DNA of 64,000 nucleotides from assembly GCF_000517445.1 (NCBI RefSeq), contig NZ_CP006965.1, forward strand, positions 124,001-188,000. Reading direction: 5' to 3'. Each line of letters starts with the position of its first letter. Positions within the stretch are counted from its first letter, which is position 1. Position numbers and translations under genes: made by a program. The DNA comes from Thermococcus paralvinellae. Lineage in GTDB: Archaea > Methanobacteriota_B > Thermococci > Thermococcales > Thermococcaceae. Shown here one piece after another: positions 29,248 to 38,367 of the stretch. The notes under the pieces were generated by a model. It made no database searches, was not told the origin of the DNA, and saw nothing but the letters and a program-made list of their open reading frames with translations.

Positions 29248-30180
29248 TTATTCGAGCTTCTTAATCTTCGCAACAAAGAATCCGCTTGTACTGTGCTTGT
29301 CTGGATAAAAGCGCCGTGCTTTTGCAATTTCTTCACTCAATTTAATACCAAATGGCTTAACTAAAGCGGGCTCACCGTATCTGAGAGGTAATAGCTCAAC
29401 TTTAAAATTATCCAAAACCCATTGAATTATAAATTCATTTTCCTCTGGCTCAAGAGAGCATGTAGAATAAACTAAAATGCCACCTTTCTTTAGATTCTCA
29501 AGGGCAACTTTAATTAGTTTCATTTGCAAGTTTTGACAGAATTTAACGTCATCCAGTGTCCTGTTGGTTTTTCTCTCCGGATTTTTGTGGATTGTTCCGC
29601 TTCCTGTGCAGGGAGCATCTAAGAGGATTTTGTCGAACTCAATTCCGAGTTCACTTAAATAAAGTGAAGATTTATGGAATACTATTGTATTTGTAACTCC
29701 TAGCCGGGATAAGTTGAGGCGCATCTCTTTCAATCTTTCTTCTCCAACATCAAAAGCATAAATCACTCCTTTGTTTTTCATAAGTTGGGCTAAATAGCTA
29801 GTTTTTCCTCCAGGAGCAGCTGCCATGTCTGCAACAATTTCTCCAGGCTGGGGTTCGAGGGCAACAGGTGGGTACATAGAGGATGACTCTTGAATGTAGA
29901 GAAGTCCGCTTAAATATTCGGGAGTTGAAGTTATTGAGAACGGCTCTCTCGTTAAGCAGAAACCTTCTCTTGCCCAAGGGACTCTCTTAAACTGAAAGCC
30001 CTTTTTGTTCAGCAGTTTAGTGAGCTTTGGGATTTCAATGCGAAGTGTGTTCACTCTAAAGCATCTTGGCAAAGGTTTTTCCATAGCTTCAGCTATTTTA
30101 ACTGCTCGTTCTCCCCAAAGTTGATAGTATCGTTCAGCAAAAGTCTTTGAATAGCCGAGGCTGAATAATTTTTCGAGCAT
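29248..30180 (-). CDS. NOL1/NOP2/Sun-type RNA 5-methylcytosine methyltransferase
   Basis: A 310-residue S-adenosylmethionine-dependent enzyme. It has the AdoMet motif AAPGGKTSYLAQLM, the catalytic motifs DAPCTGSG and YSTCSLEPEENE holding the two cysteines used in release and attack, and an N-terminal RNA-binding region with PRCFRVNTLR. Length and order match the archaeal tRNA m5C methyltransferase group (P. abyssi/P. horikoshii type). The exact position modified (C48/C49 or C72) cannot be settled from sequence. Confidence 0.92.
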   Translation of the reverse strand: MLEKLFSLGYSKTFAERYYQLWGERAVKIAEAMEKPLPRCFRVNTLRIEIPKLTKLLNKKGFQFKRVPWAREGFCLTREPFSITSTPEYLSGLLYIQESSSMYPPVALEPQPGEIVADMAAAPGGKTSYLAQLMKNKGVIYAFDVGEERLKEMRLNLSRLGVTNTIVFHKSSLYLSELGIEFDKILLDAPCTGSGTIHKNPERKTNRTLDDVKFCQNLQMKLIKVALENLKKGGILVYSTCSLEPEENEFIIQWVLDNFKVELLPLRYGEPALVKPFGIKLSEEIAKARRFYPDKHSTSGFFVAKIKKLE

Positions 30181-30237
30181 GGTTAGGTAATCTCAGCTTT
30201 TATTTATAGAAGTTTTGGAAAAGAAAAGAAGAAAATA

Positions 30238-31185
30238 TCAAACCTTAATGCCACCCATAACCAAGGCTAAAGCTGCCTTTTGGGCATGTAATCTGTTCTC
30301 TGCCTGATCCCAGACAACGCTGTTTGGTGAATCAATTACATCATCGGTAACCTCTTCACCCCTATGGGCGGGGAGACAGTGCATAAAGATGTAGTCAGGC
30401 TTTGCGTGCTTGACTAACTCCTTGTTGACTTGGAATGGCTTGAATATCTTCCTTCTCATCTCAGCCTCAGCTTCCTGCCCCATTGAAGCCCATACATCTG
30501 TATAAATAACATCTGCATCTTTCACAGCTTTAACCGGGTCGTGTAAGAGTTCAAAGCTTCCACCACTTTCTGCTGCATTCTTTTCAGCCCACTTGATAAC
30601 CTTCTCATCTGGCTCGTATCCTTCTGGTGTAGCAACCACAACATTTGCGCCGAGCTTCGTTCCGGCTATCATGAGTGAGTGAGCAACGTTGTTTCCATCG
30701 CCAACATAAACAACCTTAACTCCTTGTATTCTGCCTTTCTTTTCCCAGATTGTCATGTAGTCTGCTAAAGCTTGACAGGGATGGGAGAAGTCACTTAAAC
30801 CGTTAATCACAGGAACACTTGCATATTTTGCCAAATCTTCAACATCTTTGTGGGCATAAACTCTCGCCATAATTCCATCAACGTATCTGCTCAATACACG
30901 AGCAGTGTCCGCTATTGTCTCTCCTCTCCTTAGCTGAAGGTCTTGGGCGTTCAAATATAGAGCATAACCCCCAAGCTGGTACATTCCAACTTCAAAGCTA
31001 ATCCTTGTTCTTGTTGAGGGCTTTTGGAAAATCATTGCCAAAGTTTTGCCTTCTAAAACGCGGTGAGGTTTTCCTATTTTTTGCCAAATCTTCATCATCT
31101 TTGCTGTTTCGAGAATTGTTTCGATTTCTTCTCTTGTAAAGTCTTGTAAGCAGAGAATATCCCTCCCAGCTAAGCTAACTACCAT
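30238..31185 (-). CDS. argF: Ornithine carbamoyltransferase
   Basis: Forms citrulline from carbamoyl phosphate and ornithine, or supports arginine catabolism in reverse. The 315-residue enzyme shows the carbamoyl-phosphate motif STRTRISFE, HPCQALADYMT, and the ornithine-binding HCLPAHRGEEV. Its conserved blocks match P. furiosus OTC as I remember it. ATG 31185 follows GGTGAT; the TTG two codons earlier overlaps the ribosome site. A TATA-like TTAATAAAATAA is at about 31206-31217. Confidence 0.95.
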   Translation of the reverse strand: MVVSLAGRDILCLQDFTREEIETILETAKMMKIWQKIGKPHRVLEGKTLAMIFQKPSTRTRISFEVGMYQLGGYALYLNAQDLQLRRGETIADTARVLSRYVDGIMARVYAHKDVEDLAKYASVPVINGLSDFSHPCQALADYMTIWEKKGRIQGVKVVYVGDGNNVAHSLMIAGTKLGANVVVATPEGYEPDEKVIKWAEKNAAESGGSFELLHDPVKAVKDADVIYTDVWASMGQEAEAEMRRKIFKPFQVNKELVKHAKPDYIFMHCLPAHRGEEVTDDVIDSPNSVVWDQAENRLHAQKAALALVMGGIKV

Positions 31186-31315
31186 TGGCAATCACCAAAA
31201 AGTGGTTATTTTATTAAGTTAATAATGGTTTCGCCAAAAAATATGCTAATAACTCGCAAAATTTTCTGATACCACCTGCTAAACCTGTATTTATGTCTTG
31301 AGTTTGTGATCAAGG

Positions 31316-31845
31316 TTAGTGATTCATTTTCCTTGCACTGGCTATTAAAATCATTATCAATGCGGAGACTATTGCTGGTAGAGGAATTGGTGCTCTTGTG
31401 ATGCTTGAGAAGTGCCTGGTGCATTGTAGGTGATAGTGAGTTGCATATCTATACTCTCTGGATTTACTTCCCCAAATGGATCATTATAATCGCTAACGCT
31501 CATATAGAGGTTTAATGTACTACCTTCAATCTTTACCCTATTTTTGTCTAAATTAAAACTACCCTCTTGTGGAGGATCTGTTTCTGTAAAATGAGGGGAT
31601 ACACTGCCAATCTTACTTAAGTAGCTGAAGCTGGAATCATAATAAAATGTTGCCATATCATCCCCAATAGCTTTTGCTTTTAGTGTTATAGTCTCAATGT
31701 TACTTACGTTGATATATTGGGGTAAGACAAATGTTACCTTATAATGACTAGCGAAGGGATTATTACTTTGTATCTCAGTCAAGGTGTAATTGTCTACAGT
31801 TATCATCTCCTGTCCAGCATATACTGTATGGACTTCAATCAGCAT
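31316..31845 (-). pseudogene. Candidate archaeosortase substrate 1, tail in a shifted frame
   Basis: ATG 31845 opens a 158-codon frame of beta-rich, N-glycosylation-prone sequence (NVSN, DNYT) that stops at 31369. Adding one A in the CAAGAG run near 31395 restores a frame reading RAPIPLPAIVSALIMIL and ending in basic residues (SARKMNH, TAA at 31316). This is a motif, a hydrophobic helix and a short basic end: the three-part layout of an archaeosortase/exosortase sorting signal. The restored protein has about 175 residues. No signal peptide is visible at the N-terminus, so the 5' end may also be damaged or mis-set. It is divergent from the archaeosortase next door. Confidence 0.6.
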
Positions 31846-31972
31846 GATAATGTTGTAGCCTTGATAATGCTTAGTTTAGTATTTCCCTGACTTACTGTTC
31901 CCGGTTATTTATGACCTTGCCCTTTTGAAGGTTGTACAAATCCCAATTTGCATTGACAAAGAATGGAAAAGG

Positions 31973-31981
31973 ATTATAAAA
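31973..31981 (+). promoter_or_regulatory. TATA box suggesting a leaderless archaeosortase transcript
   Basis: ATTATAAAA is centred at 31977. Twenty-six bases on is the ATG at 32003, so the mRNA may begin at the start codon. This decides between ATG 32003 and the earlier TTG 31925. Confidence 0.4.
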
Positions 31982-32002
31982 TGTGCTAGTGAACAATGGA
32001 GC

Positions 32003-32482
32003 ATGGAGGCTCATAAAAAATTAATAATTTTGAGACTCTTTCTTCTATTGGGTCTAACTTTTGGTATGTATGTATTGTTTAGACCTATCGAGCAATTTTT
32101 AGTTAGACCTGTCGCTGAAGTTTCTGCATTAGTTTTATCCTTATTGGGGTATACTGTAGAGGTCATAAATACAACACTTATTATTAAAAATATTGTCAAC
32201 ATTGAAATTATTGGAGCATGTACTCCATTATTGCCCTTTTTGCTTCTTGTGTCTTATGTACTTATTTTTGGAGAAGGTGATGTTAAAGATGCCCTTTTCC
32301 TTTGTATGGGGTTTGTGTTTTTGTTTATTGTAGATGTATTCAGGATTGTAGGAATTGTTGTTTTGGCAACAAATGGAATTTCTGTGGATAGTGCTCATCA
32401 AATTGTTAGTTATTTGTTGATACCATTGGCATATGTGCCACTTCTTTGGGTTTACAACCAGTTCAAAAAGAATGTCCCTTGA
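32003..32482 (+). CDS. Archaeosortase/exosortase-family transpeptidase
   Basis: A compact membrane enzyme of 159 residues, or 185 if it starts at TTG 31925. About five hydrophobic segments are visible. The exosortase triad appears in order: Cys in EIIGACTPLLPF, Arg in DVFRIVGIVV and His in DSAHQIVSYLL. Such enzymes cut C-terminal tripartite signals and attach surface proteins to a membrane lipid. Candidate substrates lie on both sides, each with an APIP-type tail. It is shorter than many family members, whose longer N-termini carry extra helices. I recall a PIP-CTERM class but cannot verify the match. Confidence 0.82.
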   Translation: MEAHKKLIILRLFLLLGLTFGMYVLFRPIEQFLVRPVAEVSALVLSLLGYTVEVINTTLIIKNIVNIEIIGACTPLLPFLLLVSYVLIFGEGDVKDALFLCMGFVFLFIVDVFRIVGIVVLATNGISVDSAHQIVSYLLIPLAYVPLLWVYNQFKKNVP

Positions 32483-32522
32483 CATGTAGGTAATAAACCC
32501 AAAACTTATAATTGCTTAATTT

Positions 32523-32912
32523 TTGGTAGGATACCAAATTATTCAGAATGACTTTATCATTGAGGCTTGTGATGTTGATAAGAAGAATTACATCCCAGTT
32601 TATGCTAATGATGTGTTTATAGGATACCTGGAGAGAGGTTACAACAACAGATGGTCGACAACATTAATATCAATAAGAGACAAGGGAACCATATCGCAAA
32701 TATTGGAAAAGGATCCTCATACAATTACAATGAGAGTAGTTCCAGACCGTAGTGATTGGGTTAAAATTGGAGATGCCAAGTTAGTTTTGGAGTATCGTAC
32801 GTTAGGTAACAAGGAGGAAGAAGAAACAAAAACAAGTGCCCCAATTCCGGTACCTGTGTATCTTGTGGTTCTAGCTATACTATTGTACTTTATGTGCAAG
32901 CAGAGAGAATGA
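32523..32912 (+). CDS. Candidate archaeosortase substrate 2 (APIPVP-anchor protein)
   Basis: The frame opens after a TAA at 32517-32519; TTG 32523 is the first possible start, 40 bases behind the archaeosortase. The soluble part is beta-rich and ends DAKLVLEYR. It is followed by an acidic/Thr linker, then SAPIPVPVYLVVLAILLY and a basic end CKQRE. The tail mirrors that of the divergent substrate gene. No signal peptide is present, so the 5' end is either truncated or the true start was lost. Probably in one transcript with the archaeosortase. Confidence 0.65.
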   Translation: MVGYQIIQNDFIIEACDVDKKNYIPVYANDVFIGYLERGYNNRWSTTLISIRDKGTISQILEKDPHTITMRVVPDRSDWVKIGDAKLVLEYRTLGNKEEEETKTSAPIPVPVYLVVLAILLYFMCKQRE

Positions 32913-32987
32913 TTTTAATATACTCTTTGTCAAAATTTTATCAAAACCCTAATAAATTCTTGCTTTCCTTATTTGATGGGGATTCTG

Positions 32988-33722
32988 ATGGATAGGATAA
33001 AAGTTAGGCTTATCAATTACACGCCAAGACCTTTGGAAACAGTAACATGGGCTGCACTAATATCCTATTGGGATAAATGGGAAAGTGAAGCCTTTGAAAG
33101 AACAACAAGGGCTGATGTAGAGAAACACTTGCCAAAAGTTCTCTCATATGGGCATGAAAGCATCTTGGAGCATGCAGTTTTCACATTTGCTATTGAAGGA
33201 ATTAGCAGGGTTGCGAGTCATCAGCTTGTAAGACACAGAATAGCAAGCTATACACAACAGTCTCATAGGTATATAAAGCTAAACCCTCAAGATGTTGAGG
33301 AAACGTTTTTAATCCCAGAGAGCATCAAAGAAAAGCCAGAGTTCTATGAGAAGTGGAAGAAACTCATGAGGGAAGCAATAGAACTATATGAAAAGACCTA
33401 TGAGGATGGTGTTCATCAAGAAGATGCCCGCTACATTCTCCCCCAGGCCGTTAGAACTAAAATTGTTGTAACCATGAACTTGAGAGAACTTAAACACTTT
33501 TTTGGGCTTAGAACTTGTGAGAGGGCTCAGTGGGAAATTAGGGAGGTTGCTTGGAAAATGTTGGAAGAAATAGCAAAGGTTGATGAGTTGAGGCCAATAA
33601 TTAAATGGGCAAGACTAGGCCCGAGATGCATTCAGTTTGGCTATTGTCCAGAGAAGGAATTGATGCCAGAAGGTTGCTTTAAGAGAACAAGAAAGAAGTG
33701 GAGTAAGATGACTGAAATTTAG
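32988..33722 (+). CDS. thyX: Flavin-dependent thymidylate synthase
   Basis: Makes dTMP from dUMP using FAD, methylenetetrahydrofolate-type carbon and NAD(P)H. The 244-residue protein has the ThyX signature RHRIASYTQQSHR and the N-terminal ESILEHAVFTF. ATG 32988 follows GGGGAT; two earlier in-frame starts at 32973 and 32976 lie upstream of that site. Its TAG overlaps the convergent HIT gene's stop by four bases. Confidence 0.94.
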   Translation: MDRIKVRLINYTPRPLETVTWAALISYWDKWESEAFERTTRADVEKHLPKVLSYGHESILEHAVFTFAIEGISRVASHQLVRHRIASYTQQSHRYIKLNPQDVEETFLIPESIKEKPEFYEKWKKLMREAIELYEKTYEDGVHQEDARYILPQAVRTKIVVTMNLRELKHFFGLRTCERAQWEIREVAWKMLEEIAKVDELRPIIKWARLGPRCIQFGYCPEKELMPEGCFKRTRKKWSKMTEI

Positions 33723-34219
33723 CTTTTTTCTTCCTTTAAAACTTCTTCTAGAGCCTTTTTCAGCTCATCGTAACTCTCTTCTATTGCCTGTGGAATTACT
33801 TTCACGTCAGCTAAAACTGGCATGAAGTTTGTATCACCGTTCCATCTTGGAACGATGTGTAAATGAACGTGATCATCTATACCTGCTCCAGCAACTCTGC
33901 CTAAGTTAACACCCATGTTAAATCCATCGGGATTCATTGCTTTCCTTAGGGCTTTTATCATCAATTGAGAAAGCTTCATTATTTCTAAAAGCTCCTCCTC
34001 AGTTAAATCCTCCCACTTTCCAACATGTCTATATGGAGCAATCATGACGTGACCGGGATTGTATGGATAATTATTCATAATTACAAAAGCATGCTCTCCT
34101 CTATACAAAATTAACCTTTCTCTATCACGATTTTCCTTTGGAAAATCACAGAAAATACATCCATTATGCTTTGGCGAACGAATGTACCTGATTCTCCAGG
34201 GTGTCCATATGATTTTCAA
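33719..34219 (-). CDS. HIT-family nucleotide hydrolase
   Basis: A 166-residue histidine-triad protein. It has the catalytic motif HVHLHIVPRW and an upstream NYPYNPGHVMIAPYRHV, resembling the Fhit/AP4A hydrolase branch. The N-terminal CIFC with a later HNG context may bind zinc. The start is TTG 34219 at good spacing after GAGGTGA. Probable substrates are dinucleoside polyphosphates or adenylated amino acids or nucleotides. Confidence 0.9.
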   Translation of the reverse strand: MKIIWTPWRIRYIRSPKHNGCIFCDFPKENRDRERLILYRGEHAFVIMNNYPYNPGHVMIAPYRHVGKWEDLTEEELLEIMKLSQLMIKALRKAMNPDGFNMGVNLGRVAGAGIDDHVHLHIVPRWNGDTNFMPVLADVKVIPQAIEESYDELKKALEEVLKEEKS

Positions 34220-34326
34220 TTTTTCTCACCTCCATGAGAGGCAACACTGATAGATTAAAAAGCTTTTTCCTAGAAATCTTTAAGAAATCCTACTTCTAAA
34301 CTTGGAGCAAAGATGAGGTGGTTGAA

Positions 34327-35559
34327 ATGGAGAGGAAGGGAATTTTGATTATCATAGATGGTCTCGGAGACAGACCAATAAAGGAGTTTGATGGGAAAAC
34401 ACCACTAGAATACGCAAACACACCAAACCTCGATAAACTCGCTAAAATTGGAATCCTCGGCTTACATGACCCAATAAAACCCGGGCAACCTGCAGGAAGT
34501 GACACAGCGCACCTCTCAATCTTTGGCTATGACCCATATAAAACATACAGAGGGAGAGGATTCTTTGAGGCATTAGGCGTTGGTTTGGATTTGGATAAAG
34601 ATGATTTGGCTTTCAGAGTGAACTTTGCAACCATTGAAAATGGAATAATCGTTGACAGAAGAGCTGGAAGGATTTCAACGGAAGAGGCTCATGAGCTAGC
34701 TAGGGCAATTCAAGAGAACGTTAAGCTTCCAGTTGAGTTTATATTCAAAGGAGCAACCGGACATAGAGCCGTTCTAGTACTTAAGGGAATGGCTAGGGGT
34801 TATCGCGTGGGAGATAATGATCCTCACATTGAAGGAGTTCCGCCTCTCAAATTTACATATGAGGATGAAGAAAGCAAGCGCGTGGCTGAAATTTTGGAGG
34901 ATTTCCTAAGGCAAGCTTGTGATATTTTGAAGAATCATCCGGTCAATGAGAGAAGAAAGAAGGAAGGCAAGCCAATCGCTAACTTCTTACTCATAAGAGG
35001 TGCTGGAATATATCCAAACATTCCTAAACCCTTCCCGGAGCATTGGAAGGTTAAAGCTGTTGCTATCGCAGCTGCTGCCTTGGTTAAGGGTGTTGCAAGG
35101 GCTATTGGCTTTGATGTGGTTACACCAGAGGGAGCAACTGCAGAATACGACACCGATGAAATGGCCAAGGCTAAAGCAGCTGTTGAATTATTGAAGGATT
35201 ATGACTTTGTGTTCCTACACTTCAAGCCAAGTGATGCTGCTGGGCATGACAACAAACCAAAGCTTAAGGCGGAGATGATTGAGAAAGCCGACAGAATGAT
35301 CGGCTACATAATTGAGAACGTTGACTTGGAAAAGACGGTTATAGCTGTGACTGGTGACCACTCAACTCCATGTGAAGTTATGAATCACAGCGGCGACCCA
35401 GTGCCTCTGTTAATAGCTGGAGGAGGAGTTAGAACAGATTACACAGAAAGCTTTGGTGAAAGGGAGTGCATGCGCGGTGGCATTGGAAGGGTCAAAGGTC
35501 ATGACATAGTTCCAATGATGATGGATTTGATGGGAAGAACAGAAAAGTTTGGAGCTTGA
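34327..35559 (+). CDS. apgM: Cofactor-independent phosphoglycerate mutase (archaeal)
   Basis: Interconverts 3- and 2-phosphoglycerate in glycolysis and gluconeogenesis. The 410-residue alkaline-phosphatase-superfamily enzyme has the metal motif IIDGLGDRP, the phosphoserine loop [25 protein letters not shown] and the terminal metal motif [11 protein letters not shown] 34327 follows GAGGTGG. No TGM-like operator was found in the 100 bases upstream. Confidence 0.94.
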   Translation: MERKGILIIIDGLGDRPIKEFDGKTPLEYANTPNLDKLAKIGILGLHDPIKPGQPAGSDTAHLSIFGYDPYKTYRGRGFFEALGVGLDLDKDDLAFRVNFATIENGIIVDRRAGRISTEEAHELARAIQENVKLPVEFIFKGATGHRAVLVLKGMARGYRVGDNDPHIEGVPPLKFTYEDEESKRVAEILEDFLRQACDILKNHPVNERRKKEGKPIANFLLIRGAGIYPNIPKPFPEHWKVKAVAIAAAALVKGVARAIGFDVVTPEGATAEYDTDEMAKAKAAVELLKDYDFVFLHFKPSDAAGHDNKPKLKAEMIEKADRMIGYIIENVDLEKTVIAVTGDHSTPCEVMNHSGDPVPLLIAGGGVRTDYTESFGERECMRGGIGRVKGHDIVPMMMDLMGRTEKFGA

Positions 35560-35595
35560 TTTGATTTCTTTGTTGAGGTTTCCGCTTCATTTTCT

Positions 35596-36318
35596 TTACT
35601 TTGTATTTCCTGAGTCACCACGACATGGCATAATCAGTGGCGGCGCTTTTTCACCATTGTAGATGGCACATCCTTTAATTTTAACCGTTTTGTTGCCATA
35701 ATTCACATGGAAAGTGATTCTATCTTTAAAAATTTCTTTGCGATGTTCTTTTATTATTTCAGAGGACACTATCTTTCCATGTGTGCCTTTATTTTTCAAG
35801 CAATTTATGATTAAAGTTCCATTGTCAAAGTTTATTTCCTGCACAGTTGAGTTCTCGGGTGGAAGAATTATTGCTATGGTTTCAATGTTAAGGGGAGAAG
35901 CGTGATAGATGTATCGTGGCGGTACTGTTGGCTGTCCGAGACCTCTCACTACATTGCAATACTTAATGGTTCCATTGGAAATCACAACAACCTGAACTTT
36001 GTCCTCATATCCATTTGGGAATTTAACAAGCTGCCTTATTTTGGTGAGCTTTAGAGAATTGCTCCCTGAAAGTTGCTCAAATTTAAAAAGTATACCAGTA
36101 TTTTTGAGTTCGTAACTTGTGTACTTCACTTCGCCCGGGTAGTATAGAAAGACAGTAAAGTAAGCTGTCTTGTATGTTTCATTACGAGAAACTGAAACTG
36201 AGAAAGTTTGAGAAGATTGGGATGTTAGAGGAGGACTCTTAGAGTTATTTTCCCCTATGCATCCTACTACAGCAGTTATGACAATTAAGAATACAATGAC
36301 TTTTCTCGTAAGCTTCAT
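35596..36318 (-). CDS. Secreted lipoprotein of unknown function
   Basis: A 240-residue protein with a signal peptide ending in the lipobox-like VVGC (lipid attachment expected on that cysteine), a Ser/Thr-rich linker and a beta-rich body with several N-glycosylation sequons (NGT, NKT, NST). Two pairs of cysteines follow in the body. No family is recognised. ATG 36318 is used; the ribosome site is weak and a TATA-like TTTATTTTG lies only a short way upstream. It is convergent with apgM. Confidence 0.75.
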   Translation of the reverse strand: MKLTRKVIVFLIVITAVVGCIGENNSKSPPLTSQSSQTFSVSVSRNETYKTAYFTVFLYYPGEVKYTSYELKNTGILFKFEQLSGSNSLKLTKIRQLVKFPNGYEDKVQVVVISNGTIKYCNVVRGLGQPTVPPRYIYHASPLNIETIAIILPPENSTVQEINFDNGTLIINCLKNKGTHGKIVSSEIIKEHRKEIFKDRITFHVNYGNKTVKIKGCAIYNGEKAPPLIMPCRGDSGNTK

Positions 36319-36410
36319 TTTTAACACAAAATAAACTTAGAAAGCCCGATCATAATAAATTTTAGGGTTGAGATATTACAATGAGGTTAAACAAAAGATA
36401 GAAAAAAGCA

Positions 36411-36953
36411 TCACATAGTTGAGAGGATCTTTGTTGTGATATCGTTTCCTTGCTTGTCGTAAATTCTATAGTAGCATCTGTATGGAAACTTCATGTTGGC
36501 TCTTCTCATTGCCTCAAGGGCGAACTTGAGGTGTTGTCTGTTGACCCAAACAGTGAGGATTTTCTGGTCTTTTTTAACCCTTGCAGCAAGTCCAATGGGC
36601 TTTCCGAATGGTCTTCTCATACCGTTTCCGTAACGGTCTGCCTTTCTTCCTGTAGCCATCGGGTTCTCTCTGAGGACTTGGAATGGGTAAACCCTAATCT
36701 TAAAGTGGTAGTTGCTCCTACCAACGTTTTTCTGGAGGTATCTGTTGAGCTGAATTCTGACTGCTTCAAGGGCGTTTTGTCTTATCTGCATGGGCTGCTC
36801 TGCGTGAAGGCTGACCTCAAACTCAAAATCTCCAGCCGGGTTTCCCATGTCAAAGATTGTGATCTTTGGACCGGGAGCACCTCTTATGTACTCTCTCCTT
36901 GTGTAAGCGGGCTTATCAACATCTCTATCAATCTTTGCTGGCCTTAATGCCAT
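36411..36953 (-). CDS. rpl10e: Large-subunit ribosomal protein uL16 (archaeal L10e)
   Basis: A 180-residue ribosomal protein, unmistakable from [39 protein letters not shown] and the terminal [11 protein letters not shown]. It sits near the peptidyl-transferase centre and tRNA site. ATG 36953 follows GGAGGTGAGTTGA. A TATA box (CTTTTATAAG, about 37004-37013 on the minus strand) precedes it. It is outside any ribosomal operon here. Confidence 0.97.
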   Translation of the reverse strand: MALRPAKIDRDVDKPAYTRREYIRGAPGPKITIFDMGNPAGDFEFEVSLHAEQPMQIRQNALEAVRIQLNRYLQKNVGRSNYHFKIRVYPFQVLRENPMATGRKADRYGNGMRRPFGKPIGLAARVKKDQKILTVWVNRQHLKFALEAMRRANMKFPYRCYYRIYDKQGNDITTKILSTM

Positions 36954-37076
36954 TCAACTCACCTCCATAATGAGCGTAATCTAAACTTAGGAAACCCACT
37001 CAGCTTATAAAAGTTTTGGAATGCAGAGTTCTCAAGATTTTCAATCTATATAAATTTTTTGCAATCTGAGGAGTTA

Positions 37077-38240
37077 CTACTTCTTGTCATTTATTTTTAT
37101 CGCAATCCCAAAGAGCAGAAGCGATGCTGGGGCAAATATCAGCAGTGCAGCTTTTAAAACAATCCCCAATATTACAACTTCGCCCAGAGAGTAGGCAAAT
37201 CCAAAAACTAATTGCCCAGTGGTTGTTGATAAATTCCTGACAGCGTTTATTCCACCAATAGCTGCTGAAGCTCTCCTCGCTGATGCTAATATGCTCCTTG
37301 AAATTGGCCTGAAGGTCTGAGCGGCAAATATTGCCATTAAAATACCTAAGGATACAGTAATTGGATTTTTGACTGCTGCTAAAAGTGGTGAAATTCCAGC
37401 TAAAACTGATATTGTTATGATAACTTTTCTTTCATTACCTAAATCGGCAAATCTTGAGGGAATATATGCTAAAAGTGTCGCTATGAAGCCAATGAGTCCA
37501 ATCAGCGTTGCTGCAGTTCCTTTATCCAAGTTCAAAGTTTCAGCAACATAAATATAGGTTATCTCACCAAAGGTGAACGCTGAGAGGAGTGAAATTAAAG
37601 CTGACAACATTAGAATTTTCTTTGGATTTATTGGAGCTTTGTCTTCTTTTCCCTCTTTTTCCTTTTTAGGAACTATCTTCTCATAGAGGAGCCAGTAGGA
37701 GATCAACATGCAGAGGGCTGTTAGGAAAAAGAAAAATGATGCAAAATACATCTGTCCTTTTAATCCAAAGCCTTGAGTTAGAGCGTAAGTGTAGTTGCCC
37801 AAAAGTCCAGCAAAGTTTCCAAAGATAAAATACAAAGCTGTTACTCTGCTCCTAATTTCTTTTGGAGAGGAAACAGCAATTACAAATTGGGCAATTGGCC
37901 ACGCAAGGCCGTTTAGAAAGCCGTTCATGAGCTTAATTCCCATGACATGGAGCCATGAGGAGGTAAAGGGATACAAATTAACAGCTAAGGCATTGCCAAC
38001 CATTGCCAGAGCTCCAAGATAGACTAAGCTTTTCCTCTTTTCTAGGAGCAATCCACTGAAGAGAGCTGAAAATGAGCGTGCTAAAATGAAAGAGGCAGAG
38101 ATTATGGAAAGGTACGCCATTGAGGCTTTGAGGATATCTCTGGTGTAAAATGCGACGGCAGGAGTTGCTAACCTAAACGCTAAGGTCCCCGTAAAAGCTG
38201 ATGCAATGAGCAGGGCTATTCCAAGATATTGCCTTCTCAT
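37077..38240 (-). CDS. Major facilitator superfamily transporter
   Basis: A 387-residue membrane protein with about 12 membrane segments in two halves. They are separated by a charged loop (KIVPKKEKEGKEDKAPINPKK, about residues 192-211). The position of the loop and the RFADLGNERK segment in the second half fit the MFS fold. The substrate is not identifiable. An apparent promoter faces the divergent aminotransferase gene. Its 3' side is 123 bases from uL16. Confidence 0.85.
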   Translation of the reverse strand: MRRQYLGIALLIASAFTGTLAFRLATPAVAFYTRDILKASMAYLSIISASFILARSFSALFSGLLLEKRKSLVYLGALAMVGNALAVNLYPFTSSWLHVMGIKLMNGFLNGLAWPIAQFVIAVSSPKEIRSRVTALYFIFGNFAGLLGNYTYALTQGFGLKGQMYFASFFFFLTALCMLISYWLLYEKIVPKKEKEGKEDKAPINPKKILMLSALISLLSAFTFGEITYIYVAETLNLDKGTAATLIGLIGFIATLLAYIPSRFADLGNERKVIITISVLAGISPLLAAVKNPITVSLGILMAIFAAQTFRPISRSILASARRASAAIGGINAVRNLSTTTGQLVFGFAYSLGEVVILGIVLKAALLIFAPASLLLFGIAIKINDKK

Positions 38241-38367
38241 TGTTTCTCAACTAATCTGATTTGGAAGAATATTAAAACTTATCTCTTTGCGTTATGATGA
38301 GAATATAAACACATCCAAGAATACCTTTTTATACAATCTTCCCACACTATTGAGTGAGGTGGGGTTC

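Noticed and set aside
32549-32617. Signal-peptide-like frame starting ATG 32549 inside the second APIP substrate gene
   Set aside because: It is in a different frame from the conserved tail, is short, and ends after about 22 codons; treating it as the missing signal peptide would need a frameshift with no supporting run of bases.
36450-36947. 165-codon plus-strand frame opposite uL16
   Set aside because: uL16 on the minus strand is unmistakable; the antisense frame is a by-product of codon bias.
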